Source: [Leptolyngbya] sp. PCC 7376 (GTDB lineage Bacteria > Cyanobacteriota > Cyanobacteriia > Cyanobacteriales > MRBY01). Taken from it: a DNA stretch of 64,000 nucleotides. Below, one piece after another: positions 32,735 to 42,739 of this stretch (its first letter is position 1; each line of letters begins with the position of its first letter). Location of the stretch: the NCBI RefSeq assembly GCF_000316605.1, contig NC_019683.1, positions 3,146,036-3,210,035 of the forward strand, given 5' to 3'. The notes below the pieces were generated by a model, which was not told where the DNA came from, made no database searches, and worked only from the letters and a program-made list of their open reading frames with translations. Position numbers and translations under genes: made by a program.

Positions 32735-33634
32735 ATGGCGACTGCGGTAATTCGAGATGTTCTGCATACGTATGACTGGACAGGACAACAAGTGTCGTCG
32801 TCTACAGAAGCGAGTAAAAATTCACCAACATTAGTGTTTATCCATGGCTGGTTATTGAGTCGTTCCTATTGGGAACCAGTCATCAAACAATTGTCAGAGT
32901 TTTATCCTTGCCTCAGCTATGACTTAAGAGGGTTCGGAGAATCTGCGGCAACTTGTAAAGAGATTAACAGGTATCCGTCTCAGGGATTTACATTAGAAGA
33001 TTACGCTAAAGATTTGCAGGTTTTATTAGCTCAACTTGGCATCACAAACGCATGGCTGGTTGGTCATTCTCTAGGAGGCAGTATTGCAATATGCGGAGCA
33101 AGTAACCTCGCAGAGGTTGTACAAGGAGTCGTCTGTGTAAACTCTGGTGGTGGAATTTATCTGAAGGAAGATTTTGAGAAATTTCGGTCTGCGGGTCAAA
33201 AGTTAATTCAAAATCGTTTTCCTTGGCTAATGTATGTCCCGTTTATTGAGCTGCCATTCACGAGATTAATGGTGCAACAGCCTCTTTCGAGACGCTGGGG
33301 GAAGCAACGATTACTCGATTTTTTTGCGGCAGATCGCAAGGCTGCACTAGGTGCTTTATTGGAGACGACAACAGAAAAAGAAGTCCATCAGTTACCGCAA
33401 CTTGTGGCACAGCTTCAACAGCCTGTTTATTTTTTGGCAGGAAGTCAGGATTCGGTGATGGAACTAAAGTACGTTTATCATCTGGCGAGCTTTCATCATT
33501 TGTTTGGCTTGAGGGGAGAAAACGTTACGGAAATCCAGAATTGTGGTCATCTGGCAATGGTCGAGCATGCAGAGATTGTAAGCCAACATTTAATAGATAT
33601 TTTAAGTAAAAATACGTGTAAAAAAAGTCTGTAA
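32735..33634 (+). CDS. Alpha/beta-hydrolase
   Basis: The 299-residue protein has the alpha/beta-hydrolase fold: oxyanion region VFIHGWLLSRSYW (HG motif), nucleophile elbow LVGHSLGGSI (Ser about 111), and the C-terminal His in NCGHLAMVEHAE, with an acidic residue in GSQDSVMEL. The substrate cannot be predicted. It lies between the ACT-like gene and the DUF6679 gene on the same strand. Confidence 0.9.
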   Translation: MATAVIRDVLHTYDWTGQQVSSSTEASKNSPTLVFIHGWLLSRSYWEPVIKQLSEFYPCLSYDLRGFGESAATCKEINRYPSQGFTLEDYAKDLQVLLAQLGITNAWLVGHSLGGSIAICGASNLAEVVQGVVCVNSGGGIYLKEDFEKFRSAGQKLIQNRFPWLMYVPFIELPFTRLMVQQPLSRRWGKQRLLDFFAADRKAALGALLETTTEKEVHQLPQLVAQLQQPVYFLAGSQDSVMELKYVYHLASFHHLFGLRGENVTEIQNCGHLAMVEHAEIVSQHLIDILSKNTCKKSL

Positions 33635-33708
33635 AAGTGTAGGGAGATTGACTACAATGCTTAGTAGAGAAATATTAATCCGCTCTACTTTTAAACTTGG
33701 AGAAGCTT

Positions 33709-34023
33709 ATGCTACACCGCAAGATTAATCAGATCTGCAATGATGAGAAGGAAGTTTGCATTTTCTTGCGGGATCAACAGCGTTGGATCGAAAGCGCCAA
33801 AATCACGGCGTTTGAGGGAGAGATCCTAACGATTCGCTATGAAACGGAAGAAGATGACGAGGTTTCTTCTTGGGAAGAGCTTGTTCGTCTGGAGAGTGTT
33901 GGTGCAATCACGCAAAAACTAGCTTCTGTGCCAAAAATCGATGTGGAAATCGCGATTTCGGAAGATTGTCCTGAAGCTGAACAGATTTTTCCGCATTTCC
34001 CTGATTCTAAGAATCAAGATTAG
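33709..34023 (+). CDS. Conserved cyanobacterial protein (DUF6679 type)
   Basis: The ATG at 33709 has GGAG seven bases upstream and is the likely start; an upstream in-frame TTG adds four residues. The product (MLHRKINQICNDEKEVCIFL, WIESAKITAFEGEILTIRYE, SSWEELVRLESVGAITQKLA) matches a short cyanobacterial family I associate with DUF6679, with no known function. The 3' end overlaps the convergent beta-CASP gene by 17 bp. Confidence 0.72.
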   Translation: MLHRKINQICNDEKEVCIFLRDQQRWIESAKITAFEGEILTIRYETEEDDEVSSWEELVRLESVGAITQKLASVPKIDVEIAISEDCPEAEQIFPHFPDSKNQD

Positions 34024-35680
34024 TCGGGTAGGCGATCGCCTCAAATTCTGGGCAATATCCCTCTGGTGTCACCTTAAAACGGTACAAGGGGGATTTTTGC
34101 TGTTGACAGCGCATTGATTTCTGGAAACGACAATTAATACAACAGTCGAGGTTCGCAAAACGTTCGAGATCAGTTTGGCTACGGAGCAACTCTCGCTCAT
34201 TAATGCCACGAATAACCAGTTCTTCTCCTTGCCAGTGAGCCTCAACTAAACCGGTATCAGCAAAGGTTTGCCAGCGAGGATCTTCACAAATAGTATTTGG
34301 CAAGCTTAGGGTGACCCATGCGCCTAAGTCGTTAATTTCCCCTTCATATTCAGTGCGTTGGGGCACAGCAGGTTGAATAAAAGTTTCACCAACGGGAAGC
34401 TCAACAAGACTGCCGGCGGCGGGACAATGGAGTTGATAGCGATTTTGGAGTTCTTCGAGGGCCGTCAAATTACTCAAATCATCGTCAGAGCCGTGGAAAA
34501 AGATGATGTGTTGGGGACGAAGGTTATGGATAAGCTGTGTCGTATTGCGTCCATCGCTATGTTCGGCAAGAAGATAGGTCTCGATCTGAACGTTTTTTTG
34601 AGGGGCGATCGCCGCAAGGGGAGGCTCATCAAAATTCAGCCAAACACCAGGATGCTCAGGTAAGAGCAATAGACAAGTGTTCTCAGAGTTAGAACAATAT
34701 TGCCCGAAGTCATTCGTGTAATCCGTAATGATAATGTGTTGACCTTGACTAAGATCAGGGTATTCTTTTGCTTTTAAACGGTGCATCCGTGGGTAAACAC
34801 GATCATCCCAAAATAAAGCTTGGTGCTTAGCAAAATTTTGGACAGTTAACGGTAATTCTTGCAGGATATCGAGATATTGATCGCAAGCTTTGGCGACATT
34901 ACCCTCCACCCAAATATCTATTTTCTTGCCTGTGAATTGATGGTGAGAGCGCAGTAATTTTAAAATTTCTTGCCCCAATCCTAAACGCGGCACAGGCAAA
35001 ATCACAGACTGCTTAGTTTCTAATGCTTCGAGGAGACGGTTTGTAAAATATTTTTCTTGCTGTCGACGGTGAGGATGGCGTAACGTGCCATAGCTTCCCT
35101 CAATAATCAACACATCTGGCTTTAAACCCCGCAACTCTTCCACGGATAATCCGTTCACCAGTTGGAAATGGGAGACAGAAAAATCCCCTGTATAGAACAA
35201 GGTATAATCACGTTTTTCTGTTGTTAGGGTGAGTAAAGCTGTTGCAGCTCCTGGTAAATGACCTGCGGGAAAAAGTTCGATGATTAATCCTGGAGCAATT
35301 TCCGTAGGCGATCGCCACGGTAATGTCTCTACAGAATCTAAAGACAAAGCTTGCCCAGTCCAATTGAGAGGCAACAAAGCTTTTGTCGCTGAGCTTGCAT
35401 AAATCGGCAGCTCAGGAAAAAGCTCTTGGAGTTTTAGAAGTCCCTCTGCATGATCACGATGAGCATGACTACAAAACACAAAATCTATTGGTGGTTTAGA
35501 TGGGTGATCCGCAGTCTGTTCTTGTACCAACTGATCGATATTAGTCAGACCACAATCTAGCAGTACCCGATAATCTCCCATCTGTACCAAGAGACAGACG
35601 CCTTCCCCATGATGGCCAATGCCATAGGGTAAACAAGAGAAGGGTATAGATTTAGTAGAAGATGCTGTTGCGGTCGGCAT
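34007..35680 (-). CDS. Metallo-beta-lactamase / beta-CASP-type hydrolase
   Basis: The 557-residue protein has the MBL metal motif CSHAHRDHAEG (about 78-88), further metal ligands in PAGHLPGAA and YTGDFSVSH, and beta-CASP signatures (DVLIIEGSYG, VILPVPRLGLGQEIL, LAEHSDGRN). This is the layout of CPSF-type RNA-processing nucleases. A Cys cluster near the C-terminus (NLDCCINCRFQKSMRCQQQ) could bind metal and is unusual. RNA is the likely substrate by family. It converges on, and overlaps, the DUF6679 gene. Confidence 0.85.
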   Translation of the reverse strand: MPTATASSTKSIPFSCLPYGIGHHGEGVCLLVQMGDYRVLLDCGLTNIDQLVQEQTADHPSKPPIDFVFCSHAHRDHAEGLLKLQELFPELPIYASSATKALLPLNWTGQALSLDSVETLPWRSPTEIAPGLIIELFPAGHLPGAATALLTLTTEKRDYTLFYTGDFSVSHFQLVNGLSVEELRGLKPDVLIIEGSYGTLRHPHRRQQEKYFTNRLLEALETKQSVILPVPRLGLGQEILKLLRSHHQFTGKKIDIWVEGNVAKACDQYLDILQELPLTVQNFAKHQALFWDDRVYPRMHRLKAKEYPDLSQGQHIIITDYTNDFGQYCSNSENTCLLLLPEHPGVWLNFDEPPLAAIAPQKNVQIETYLLAEHSDGRNTTQLIHNLRPQHIIFFHGSDDDLSNLTALEELQNRYQLHCPAAGSLVELPVGETFIQPAVPQRTEYEGEINDLGAWVTLSLPNTICEDPRWQTFADTGLVEAHWQGEELVIRGINERELLRSQTDLERFANLDCCINCRFQKSMRCQQQKSPLYRFKVTPEGYCPEFEAIAYPTNLDS

Positions 35681-35817
35681 ATGTCTTCAAAAAAACTAGG
35701 ATCTCCATGGCAAATGTTCCATGGTATAGATCCTAGCAATGTAATGGGTTTATTAACCTGATTGATAGTCGAATGTTTCTGGGGAAAAAGCGTGGCGATC
35801 GCCCCAAAGAGCAGACC

Positions 35818-35940
35818 CTAGTGAGCAGACCCATTACCGTGGTAATCATCCGAATCATAGAAACCATTTTTGGTGCCAAAGAACAGACAGGCCACAGTGA
35901 AAAGACCAGTCAAAACGACTAGCAATAACTTGACATCCAT
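35818..35940 (-). CDS. ndhP: Probable NDH-1 small subunit NdhP
   Basis: A 40-residue frame, MDVKLLLVVLTGLFTVACLF then FGTKNGFYDSDDYHGNGSAH, has one membrane helix and a conserved soluble tail ending DDYHGNGSAH. It resembles NdhP, a single-helix subunit of cyanobacterial NDH-1 needed for full cyclic electron flow and respiration. AAGGAG lies upstream of the ATG (minus strand). The identification rests on my memory of the family's short sequence, so a search should confirm it. Confidence 0.65.
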   Translation of the reverse strand: MDVKLLLVVLTGLFTVACLFFGTKNGFYDSDDYHGNGSAH

Positions 35941-36121
35941 ATAAATTTAATTCTCCTTGGGTATCGATCAAACTTACTCTCATCATAGCGAGACAAACAC
36001 TGAAGAGAAGTAAATTTTTGTGGTTAGAAAAAAGCCTTTTTTCTCAAAAATTGCTAAGGATTCTCTTAAGTTCTAAAAATAAGTATTTTTTATGGATAAA
36101 GCGACTATTTACAGCAGTTAT

Positions 36122-36928
36122 TTACTGTGTACCCGTCAGATCTTCTTCTAAGAGATTTGATAATGCTTCAGTCATTACCTTCGGATCCATAAACAAGATT
36201 TTAGTATTGTCACTCTTACTGATCTTTTCGTTGACATTCATATATTGTCGCGCCAACATAAATTTGAGAATTGCCGCGCCTTCCTCTGGATTACTCTCAA
36301 TAATTTTGAGCAATTCTTTTACTGATAACGTAATGGCCTCAATATCCTCAAGGGTTGCTTGCTTACGGCTGGCAGCTTCTTGTTGCTGTTCAAGGGATTC
36401 TTGTAATCGCTCTGGCACGATAATGTCTTGAATTTCGACCAAGGTGACCCGCACGCCCCATTTGCTGGTGACCGCACTAAGTTGATTAATCAATTTAGAG
36501 TTGATTTCTTCTCGTGAACTGTAAGTTTCTTGGAGTTCGAGACTACCGATTTTAGAACGCAACATTGTTTTAACAACGTTGGCAAGAGAATCCATCAGAT
36601 CATCAACATCATAATAAACGCGGTAAACGTCGAAGATTTCCCAATAAATAATTGCATCGACTCGAATGGAGATGTTGTCTTTTGTAATAACAGTTTGCGG
36701 CGGAATATCAAGGACACGCTCTTGCAAACCTTCCTTAAAGGCAATTTTTTCGATGATGGGCAAGATGGCATTCATCCCAGGCTTGAGAATACGGTTAAAC
36801 CGTCCAACTCGAGTGACGATCGCCTCTTCATTTTCCTCGATGATATGAATCGACTTGTAAATGAGATAGATGAACACGATTACGGCAGAACCGCAAAGGA
36901 ATAGTAAAAGAATGAACCGAATTTCCAC
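36122..36928 (-). CDS. SPFH/Band 7 protein (slipin/stomatin-like)
   Basis: The 268-residue protein has an N-terminal membrane segment (about 5-27) and a Band 7 domain (NEEAIVTRVGRFNRILKPGM, VLDIPPQTVITKDNISIRVD, GVRVTLVEIQDIIVPERLQE), followed by a coiled coil (LEQQQEAASRKQATLEDIEA). Such proteins form membrane oligomers that organise microdomains. No NfeD partner gene is adjacent. Confidence 0.92.
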   Translation of the reverse strand: MEIRFILLLFLCGSAVIVFIYLIYKSIHIIEENEEAIVTRVGRFNRILKPGMNAILPIIEKIAFKEGLQERVLDIPPQTVITKDNISIRVDAIIYWEIFDVYRVYYDVDDLMDSLANVVKTMLRSKIGSLELQETYSSREEINSKLINQLSAVTSKWGVRVTLVEIQDIIVPERLQESLEQQQEAASRKQATLEDIEAITLSVKELLKIIESNPEEGAAILKFMLARQYMNVNEKISKSDNTKILFMDPKVMTEALSNLLEEDLTGTQ

Positions 36929-37001
36929 TGAATTTCCTTTGCTCCGTTAGAGGTGAATCGTGCTGATGCCGTAGAATGCTGTTCTTCATTTTAGAGGAAT
37001 G

Positions 37002-37553
37002 CTATGGAGCGATCGCCGTCCACTCGACATAATCTTGGATTAATTGCTTGAGGAGTTGTTGTTTGATGCGCTGCAAAACTTCGCTCAGTAGGCGATCGCC
37101 CGTAGATTGCAACAGAGATTTAGGCGTTAACCAAAGCGGTGGTGGCAACTTTAACCCAACCTGTAAATCTGCTTTACCACTCAATTGAGGATTTCCCTCC
37201 AGGTCAATTTGGCTGGCCAAAATCCCCGTCACATTCAGCTCAAAACTCTCCATAAAAAGCTCTAAACCTTTCAGATGACAATCCACACTCTCGATATGCA
37301 AAATATTCTGACGATCGCACCAAATTTTCAACGTCACAATCGGTTGAAATTTATATAAATCCAAAAAGCCAATCGGTTGCATACGTAGACGAAACAGATC
37401 CTCCCCTAATTTGTCTGTCAGTTCCGGATTCGCAATGACTCCAACAATCCGATCCACCTGCTGCAAATACTCAGCAATTGAAGGAGACAACTGCGGCGCA
37501 TCCAACTGCACAAGCTCTATTGCATTAAACCGGACTTGCATAAATTCACTCAC
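37002..37553 (-). CDS. DUF1997 family protein
   Basis: The 183-residue protein (VRFNAIELVQLDAPQLSPSI..., FRLRMQPIGFLDLYKFQPIV, LELFMESFELNVTGIL) fits DUF1997, a family found in cyanobacteria and plastids with a START-like predicted fold. ATG at 37541 (MQVRFNA) is an alternative start. No signal peptide. Function unknown. Confidence 0.8.
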   Translation of the reverse strand: MSEFMQVRFNAIELVQLDAPQLSPSIAEYLQQVDRIVGVIANPELTDKLGEDLFRLRMQPIGFLDLYKFQPIVTLKIWCDRQNILHIESVDCHLKGLELFMESFELNVTGILASQIDLEGNPQLSGKADLQVGLKLPPPLWLTPKSLLQSTGDRLLSEVLQRIKQQLLKQLIQDYVEWTAIAP

Positions 37554-37601
37554 AAACTATAAAAAACAGTAGTCCAAAATTGGCCATTAAGCAGGCTTTC
37601 T

Positions 37602-37697
37602 CTAACCGAAAATCGACGAATAATATCCATCCAGGCCAAGCAAACATCCCAAAAAGATCATTAAAAATACCAACAAAAAACCACTGATGTAACGCAA
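37602..37697 (-). CDS. Possible tiny single-helix membrane protein
   Basis: A 31-codon frame from TTG at 37697 encodes a single hydrophobic helix (LRYISGFLLVFLMIFLGCLL then GLDGYYSSIFG) in the gap between the DUF1997 gene and psaC. Length and composition are like small photosynthetic or respiratory subunits, but I cannot match it to a known one, and no clear ribosome binding site is seen. Confidence 0.25.
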   Translation of the reverse strand: MRYISGFLLVFLMIFLGCLLGLDGYYSSIFG

Positions 37698-37801
37698 CGT
37701 AAACTTATATCACCATTTCGAGAAGCGCCCTCAAACCCTGCGGTAAACTAGCCCATAATCCAGAATGCTGATACGCAAAAACACATTCTTGTAGGAGTTA
37801 A

Positions 37802-38053
<252 letters not shown>

Positions 38054-38138
38054 AATTCCTGAATAACAAAATTTTTTTGTATTGGGTTTTATAACAAAAC
38101 CATTCATTTAACATCCTTCAATCATTCTGGTCATCAGT

Positions 38139-38168
38139 AGAGAGGCAACCTATGTCCTCTCTTTTTTT
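38139..38168 (+). terminator. Rho-independent terminator after psaC
   Basis: AGAGAGG / CCTCTCT (38139-38145 and 38156-38162) form a 7-bp stem with a 10-base loop followed by seven T. It lies in the 310-bp gap between psaC and the CBS-GGDEF gene, where nothing else is recognised. Confidence 0.88.
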
Positions 38169-38363
38169 ATGTCTAATATTCATCTAAAAACCCCAACTCT
38201 TGCATGAATTTATTTATGAAAGTAATTGAATTTTAGATATTTAGCTATTTCATGGGAAAGGGAGAGAGTTTCAGCAATTCTAACGATTATGATTTACAGA
38301 TATTTATGTTATAAATCAGTCTATTAGAGATAGATAATAACGATTAATCATTCTTTCCCTTTC

Positions 38364-39845
38364 ATGCTCGATTTCACATCTCACGATGCTTTTGCGAAGT
38401 GTTTGGTGAGAGACCCAATTCAATTACCAGCCTCGACTAAACTTGCCCAAGCGATGCAGGTAATGGCAGATGCAAATAATTTATGTGATGTGGAGAATCA
38501 GTCGAAAGCCCAAATTCATAGTAATAAATCCAGTTGTATTTTAGTCATGGAGGGCGATCGCCTCAGTGGTATCGTCACAGAACGAGATTTAATAAAGTTG
38601 CTACTCCACGAAAGAGATTGGGAAACAATGACATTAGGGGCAGTCATGAGTTCTCCTGTGGTGACGATGGACTTAAGTAAGGAAGAACTTACCCCTGTAA
38701 AAATTTCACAAGTTTTGCAAAAGCATCGGGTTAGACATCTACCCATTCTTGATGCTCAAGGACATATTTATGGCATTATCACCCATCGTTTATTGCGCCA
38801 TTTGATTGAGGCTGCTCATTTATTACGGTTCCGTTTTGTTAATGAGGTGATGGTCAGAATAATCGTCTCGGCAGAGAAGGATGATACTCTCTGGGATTTA
38901 GTGCAGCTAATGGTAGAGCATAAGATTGGTTCTGTCGTCATTACGGAACACCACTCACAACAGAAGAATGCGCTGCGTGCCGTTGGTTTAGTCACGGAAC
39001 AGGATGTTTTGCAATTTCGATCTCTCGGTTTAGAGCTCCATCAGATTAAAGCGGAGGATGTCATGGCTGTTTCACCGCAATTGATTCAGGCGACAGATTC
39101 CCTAGTGCATGCAAGACAGATTATGCAAGAAACCCGCAGTGATCGCCTCATTGTGGTTGGTGACAAAGGTGAAATGGTGGGGCTACTGACCCAATCTAGT
39201 CTCCTTGAGGCGATGAACCAAAATGAAATGTTTAAACTCGTAGATTTTTTGGAGCAGCAGATCGAGGAACGCACCAACCAACTTGATCAAATAAACAAAC
39301 AACTACGTCAGGAAATACAAGAGCGGCGTAGGGCAGAGAAGCGGATCCAGCGACTAACACTGATTGATGAGCTGACCGGTCTTTATAATCGGCGTGGCTT
39401 TTTTCTGATGGCAGAGCAGGAGCTAAAACTGACGGAACAACGGAGATTGTCTTTCTCTGTCTTTTTTATCGATATCGATAACTTAAAGGATATCAACGAT
39501 AATTTTGGTCACGAGATGGGAGATCAAATCATTATCGATACGGCGCAGCATCTCAAAGCTTGCTTCCGTAAAGCTGATGTTATTTCACGTTTGGGTGGAG
39601 ATGAATTTACCTGTTTTACCTTAGCGAATCAAGAGGAAGCAGCTTTAATCATTCAGCGACTAGAGAACGCGATCACCCAATTCAACCAACGCCAGAAACG
39701 CCCTTATAATCTATCTTTAAGCATTGGTCATGTTAGCTATGACGAATATTGTGATGTGACTCTTCGCGAATTATTAAAACAAGCTGACAAAAAAATGTAT
39801 GCTCAGAAAATCCTGAAAAAAGCATCGATCGATCATTTAGATTAA
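38364..39845 (+). CDS. CBS-repeat diguanylate cyclase (four CBS, GGDEF)
   Basis: The 493-residue protein has two CBS pairs (about 8-145 and 150-285), a coiled-coil linker (FLEQQIEERTNQLDQINKQLRQEI) and a C-terminal GGDEF domain with an intact catalytic GGDEF at 411-415 and an RxxD inhibitory site (RKAD) just before it. It should make cyclic di-GMP under control of a ligand bound by the CBS modules, probably an adenine nucleotide, which is an inference. No membrane segment is present. No phosphodiesterase is adjacent. Confidence 0.95.
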   Translation: MLDFTSHDAFAKCLVRDPIQLPASTKLAQAMQVMADANNLCDVENQSKAQIHSNKSSCILVMEGDRLSGIVTERDLIKLLLHERDWETMTLGAVMSSPVVTMDLSKEELTPVKISQVLQKHRVRHLPILDAQGHIYGIITHRLLRHLIEAAHLLRFRFVNEVMVRIIVSAEKDDTLWDLVQLMVEHKIGSVVITEHHSQQKNALRAVGLVTEQDVLQFRSLGLELHQIKAEDVMAVSPQLIQATDSLVHARQIMQETRSDRLIVVGDKGEMVGLLTQSSLLEAMNQNEMFKLVDFLEQQIEERTNQLDQINKQLRQEIQERRRAEKRIQRLTLIDELTGLYNRRGFFLMAEQELKLTEQRRLSFSVFFIDIDNLKDINDNFGHEMGDQIIIDTAQHLKACFRKADVISRLGGDEFTCFTLANQEEAALIIQRLENAITQFNQRQKRPYNLSLSIGHVSYDEYCDVTLRELLKQADKKMYAQKILKKASIDHLD

Positions 39846-40011
39846 ATCGTTTTCCTAAGTTTTTTTCCTTTGAGGCGATCGCCAATTGAACTGGCAAAAT
39901 ATTTCAGAATAAAACCTATTTGCCTAAATAATCATCAAAATTGTAGAATTGGAAGTTCGTGAGCTACAAGAGCTATACACAAAATATTATTTGTAATATC
40001 CGCACATTACT

Positions 40012-40470
40012 ATGAGTAAACGTTTACAGGTCGTCCTAAATCAGGATGTCCGCAAACTCGGCACTAACGGCGACCTAGTAGAAGTCGCTCCTGGTTATGC
40101 CCGTAACTATCTCCTACCCCAAGGCATTGCTTCCCTCGCTACCCCTGGTATTTTGCGCCAAGTTGAGCAGCGCCGTGAAAAAGAGCGTCAACGTCTCGCT
40201 GCTGTGCTCAAAGAAGCAGAAGATCGCAAAGTGGCACTCAAGACCGTTGGTAAACTTACAATTCGTAAGCAAGTTGGTGAAGACAACTTGATCTTCGGTA
40301 CTGTAACCACCCAAGACGTGGCTGACACAATCAAAGCAATGGCTGGTCAAGATGTTGATCGTCGTGGCATTACCATTCCTGAAATCAACAAGACTGGTAA
40401 TTATCAGGCGCAAGTCAAGCTTCACCCTGAAGTCACTGCGACTGTAGACTTTGAGGTTATTGCTCTCTAA
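40012..40470 (+). CDS. rplI: Ribosomal protein L9
   Basis: The 152-residue protein begins with the L9 signature (VVLNQDVRKLGTNGDLVEVA, PGYARNYLLPQGIA), then the long connecting helix and a C-terminal domain (NLIFGTVTTQDVADTI, KLHPEVTATVDFEVIAL). L9 binds 23S rRNA at the L1-stalk base of the large subunit. A strong terminator follows 36 bp after the stop. Confidence 0.98.
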   Translation: MSKRLQVVLNQDVRKLGTNGDLVEVAPGYARNYLLPQGIASLATPGILRQVEQRREKERQRLAAVLKEAEDRKVALKTVGKLTIRKQVGEDNLIFGTVTTQDVADTIKAMAGQDVDRRGITIPEINKTGNYQAQVKLHPEVTATVDFEVIAL

Positions 40471-40506
40471 GCATTACCCCAAACATTCATATCTCAAAAT
40501 TCAATT

Positions 40507-40542
40507 AAAAGGGACAGATCATAATTGGTCTATCCCTTTTTT
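40507..40542 (+). terminator. Rho-independent terminator after rplI
   Basis: AAAAGGGA and TCCCTTTT flank an inner pairing AGATC/GGTCT around ATAATT, followed by more T. It is a long stem of about 13 pairs with one mismatch. Confidence 0.85.
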
Positions 40543-40621
40543 ATTTGTATTAAGTTGAAATTAGATTTGCTGGATAAAACAGGCTTGGGATGGGCGATCA
40601 CCTGCCTCTCTTTTGCGGTCG

Positions 40622-41458
40622 TTACAGACTACTAGAATCTAAACTTTGAGCCTCTTCAGACGTCGCGGGTAAATGCAAACCACATTCCTGTTTTAATCCC
40701 CGGAAACGCGTATCACGCTCACTTTCGTCTCCAGCCATCAACGGACGACTCGAATGCCAATCCCCCACAGTTACATATCCTTGATCAAAATAGGGGTGAT
40801 AGGGTAAATCATGGGTCGTTAGATACTCATAAATATCCTTCGCATTCCAAGTCAAAATCGGATGCACCTTATATTGCTCTCCTTGCTTTGTCACATAGCC
40901 GAGAGTCTTACGATGATCTGTCTGGCCTTTACGTAGGCCTGCAAGCCAAACCTTAGCACCTAACTCCTTCAAAGCTCGCTGCATCGGCTCTACTTTGCGG
41001 ATATGGTCATAGCGATTAAACGCCTCCACATCATCCTGCTCCCAGAGTTTGCCGTGGAGCGCTTCCATTCTCGCAGGACTCATTGGCGACTGGTAAACCT
41101 TGAGATTGAGATTAAGACGAGTCGTTAAATCCTCTGCAAAACGGTAAGTTTCTTCCGGGAGGTAGCCTGTATCAATCCAAACGACGGGAATCTCCGGGAC
41201 AATACTGGTCACAAGATGCAACATAACCGCTGATTGAATCCCGAAACTTGTGGTCATCATCAGACCTTGCGGAAAAGTTTCGGCAGCCCAACTCACGATT
41301 TCTGGTGAGGATAATCCCATGAGGGACTGGTTGATTTCGTCTAAATTCATTTCTGGCATATTTCCACCACCTTGAACGTGACCTCGGTTCATGACAGTGC
41401 CCTGAGGTGTATGGTTTTGTTCGATACTCTTGGTGTTGGAAAGATGCAGTTGTGGCAT
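40622..41458 (-). CDS. cysH: Phosphoadenylyl-sulfate reductase CysH
   Basis: CysH reduces PAPS to sulfite with thioredoxin in assimilatory sulfate reduction. The protein has [48 protein letters not shown] and the catalytic C-terminal ECGLH. It lacks the CC...CxxC pairs of the [4Fe-4S] APS reductases, so PAPS is the expected substrate. The first 33 residues (to GGGN) are not conserved-looking; the ATG at 41359 (MPEMNLDEI) may be the real start. Length is otherwise normal. Confidence 0.95.
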   Translation of the reverse strand: MPQLHLSNTKSIEQNHTPQGTVMNRGHVQGGGNMPEMNLDEINQSLMGLSSPEIVSWAAETFPQGLMMTTSFGIQSAVMLHLVTSIVPEIPVVWIDTGYLPEETYRFAEDLTTRLNLNLKVYQSPMSPARMEALHGKLWEQDDVEAFNRYDHIRKVEPMQRALKELGAKVWLAGLRKGQTDHRKTLGYVTKQGEQYKVHPILTWNAKDIYEYLTTHDLPYHPYFDQGYVTVGDWHSSRPLMAGDESERDTRFRGLKQECGLHLPATSEEAQSLDSSSL

Positions 41459-41699
41459 ACTTCTAAAAATTGTAAGGGTTAGGTATTGGTTTGTATTGAT
41501 GCCGATAGTGACAGACTCCGAGCATAAATTAATGGCTCTCTAGAAAGTCAACATAGTAACGAAACATTTTCGCTTCTTAACTCTCGAAACATCAATAGTT
41601 TGTTTCTATGTCATGAATGCTTTGAAATGATTAGAAATATTGTAGTCGAGAATTTCTCGATTTCTGTGGTGGATTTCACAACCAGCGATCGCCGGTTTA

Positions 41700-42599
41700 C
41701 TATGCATTGGCTTTCATCTGTTGGCGTTGTTGCCATTTTTCTGCAAATTTGGCACGTCTTTCGGGAGTGAGCGCTTCAATACAGTAGGGGCAAGAAATCC
41801 CAATTTCATAGGCTTCTGTCGCTTTATCTTCTGCATCAATAGGATGGCCGCAGGCATAGCATAATTCATATTCGCCTTCTTCTAGGCCATGTTTAACGGT
41901 GACACGTTCATCGAAAACAAAGCATTCACCTTCCCACAAACTTTGCTCTTCGGGGACTTCTTCTAGATATTTTAAAATGCCGCCTTGGAGATGGTAGACC
42001 TCTTGAAAGCCTTGCTGGAGAAGATAGGATGTCGCTTTTTCACAGCGGATGCCACCAGTACAAAACATGGCGACTTTTGGATTTTGAGCTGGATCTAGGT
42101 TTTCGGAAACGTATTGGGGGAAGTCGCGGAAGGATTTTGTGTTGGGATTTTTAGCGCCTTGGAATGTGCCAATACTTATTTCGTAATCATTGCGGGTATC
42201 GACGAGGGTAACTTCGGGATCTTGGATCAGCTCATTCCATTGGCTAGGAGAAATATATTTGCCCACTTGCTCACTGGGTTTTGCATCAGGTTGACCGAAG
42301 GTGACAATTTCTTTTTTGAGGCGAACTTTAAGGCGTTTAAAGGGCGCTTTCTGGGCAGTGGAAATTTTATGGGTGAGGTCTGCTAGCCGGCGATCGCCCC
42401 TCAAGAAATCCAACATGGCTTGGATCGAAGTTTCAGTGCCAGCAATAGTGGCATTAATTCCTTCTGAAGCGAGGAGGATTGTACCCAAGATATTTTGCTC
42501 AGCGGCAAAATTGTAGATGGGCTGTTGTTGCTCTTTATAGTCGGTAAATTCAAAGAATTTATAAAAAGTGATTACAACAAAATCCTTCATTGGATACAT
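41700..42599 (-). CDS. trhO: tRNA uridine(34) hydroxylase TrhO (YceA, rhodanese family)
   Basis: TrhO hydroxylates uridine 34 of tRNA in an oxygen-dependent route to 5-hydroxyuridine. The 299-residue protein has an N-terminal acylphosphatase-like domain (1-105), a rhodanese domain with catalytic Cys180 in CTGGIRCEKA, and a C-terminal Cys-rich segment (CYACGHPID...CPYC, about 248-272). These are the family's hallmarks. It is divergent from cca, about 140 bp apart. Confidence 0.95.
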   Translation of the reverse strand: MYPMKDFVVITFYKFFEFTDYKEQQQPIYNFAAEQNILGTILLASEGINATIAGTETSIQAMLDFLRGDRRLADLTHKISTAQKAPFKRLKVRLKKEIVTFGQPDAKPSEQVGKYISPSQWNELIQDPEVTLVDTRNDYEISIGTFQGAKNPNTKSFRDFPQYVSENLDPAQNPKVAMFCTGGIRCEKATSYLLQQGFQEVYHLQGGILKYLEEVPEEQSLWEGECFVFDERVTVKHGLEEGEYELCYACGHPIDAEDKATEAYEIGISCPYCIEALTPERRAKFAEKWQQRQQMKANA

Positions 42600-42739
42600 G
42601 ATTTTAGCGGAACGGTTTTATTTTAACTGGCGGTGTGTTGAATCTGGCGGAGAATTAAATACTCCATAATTGGGGTTGGAATGATATTCTCGGTAATCGT
42701 TTTGATTTTCTGAATTTTTAGTTTTCGGTCTTTAGATTT

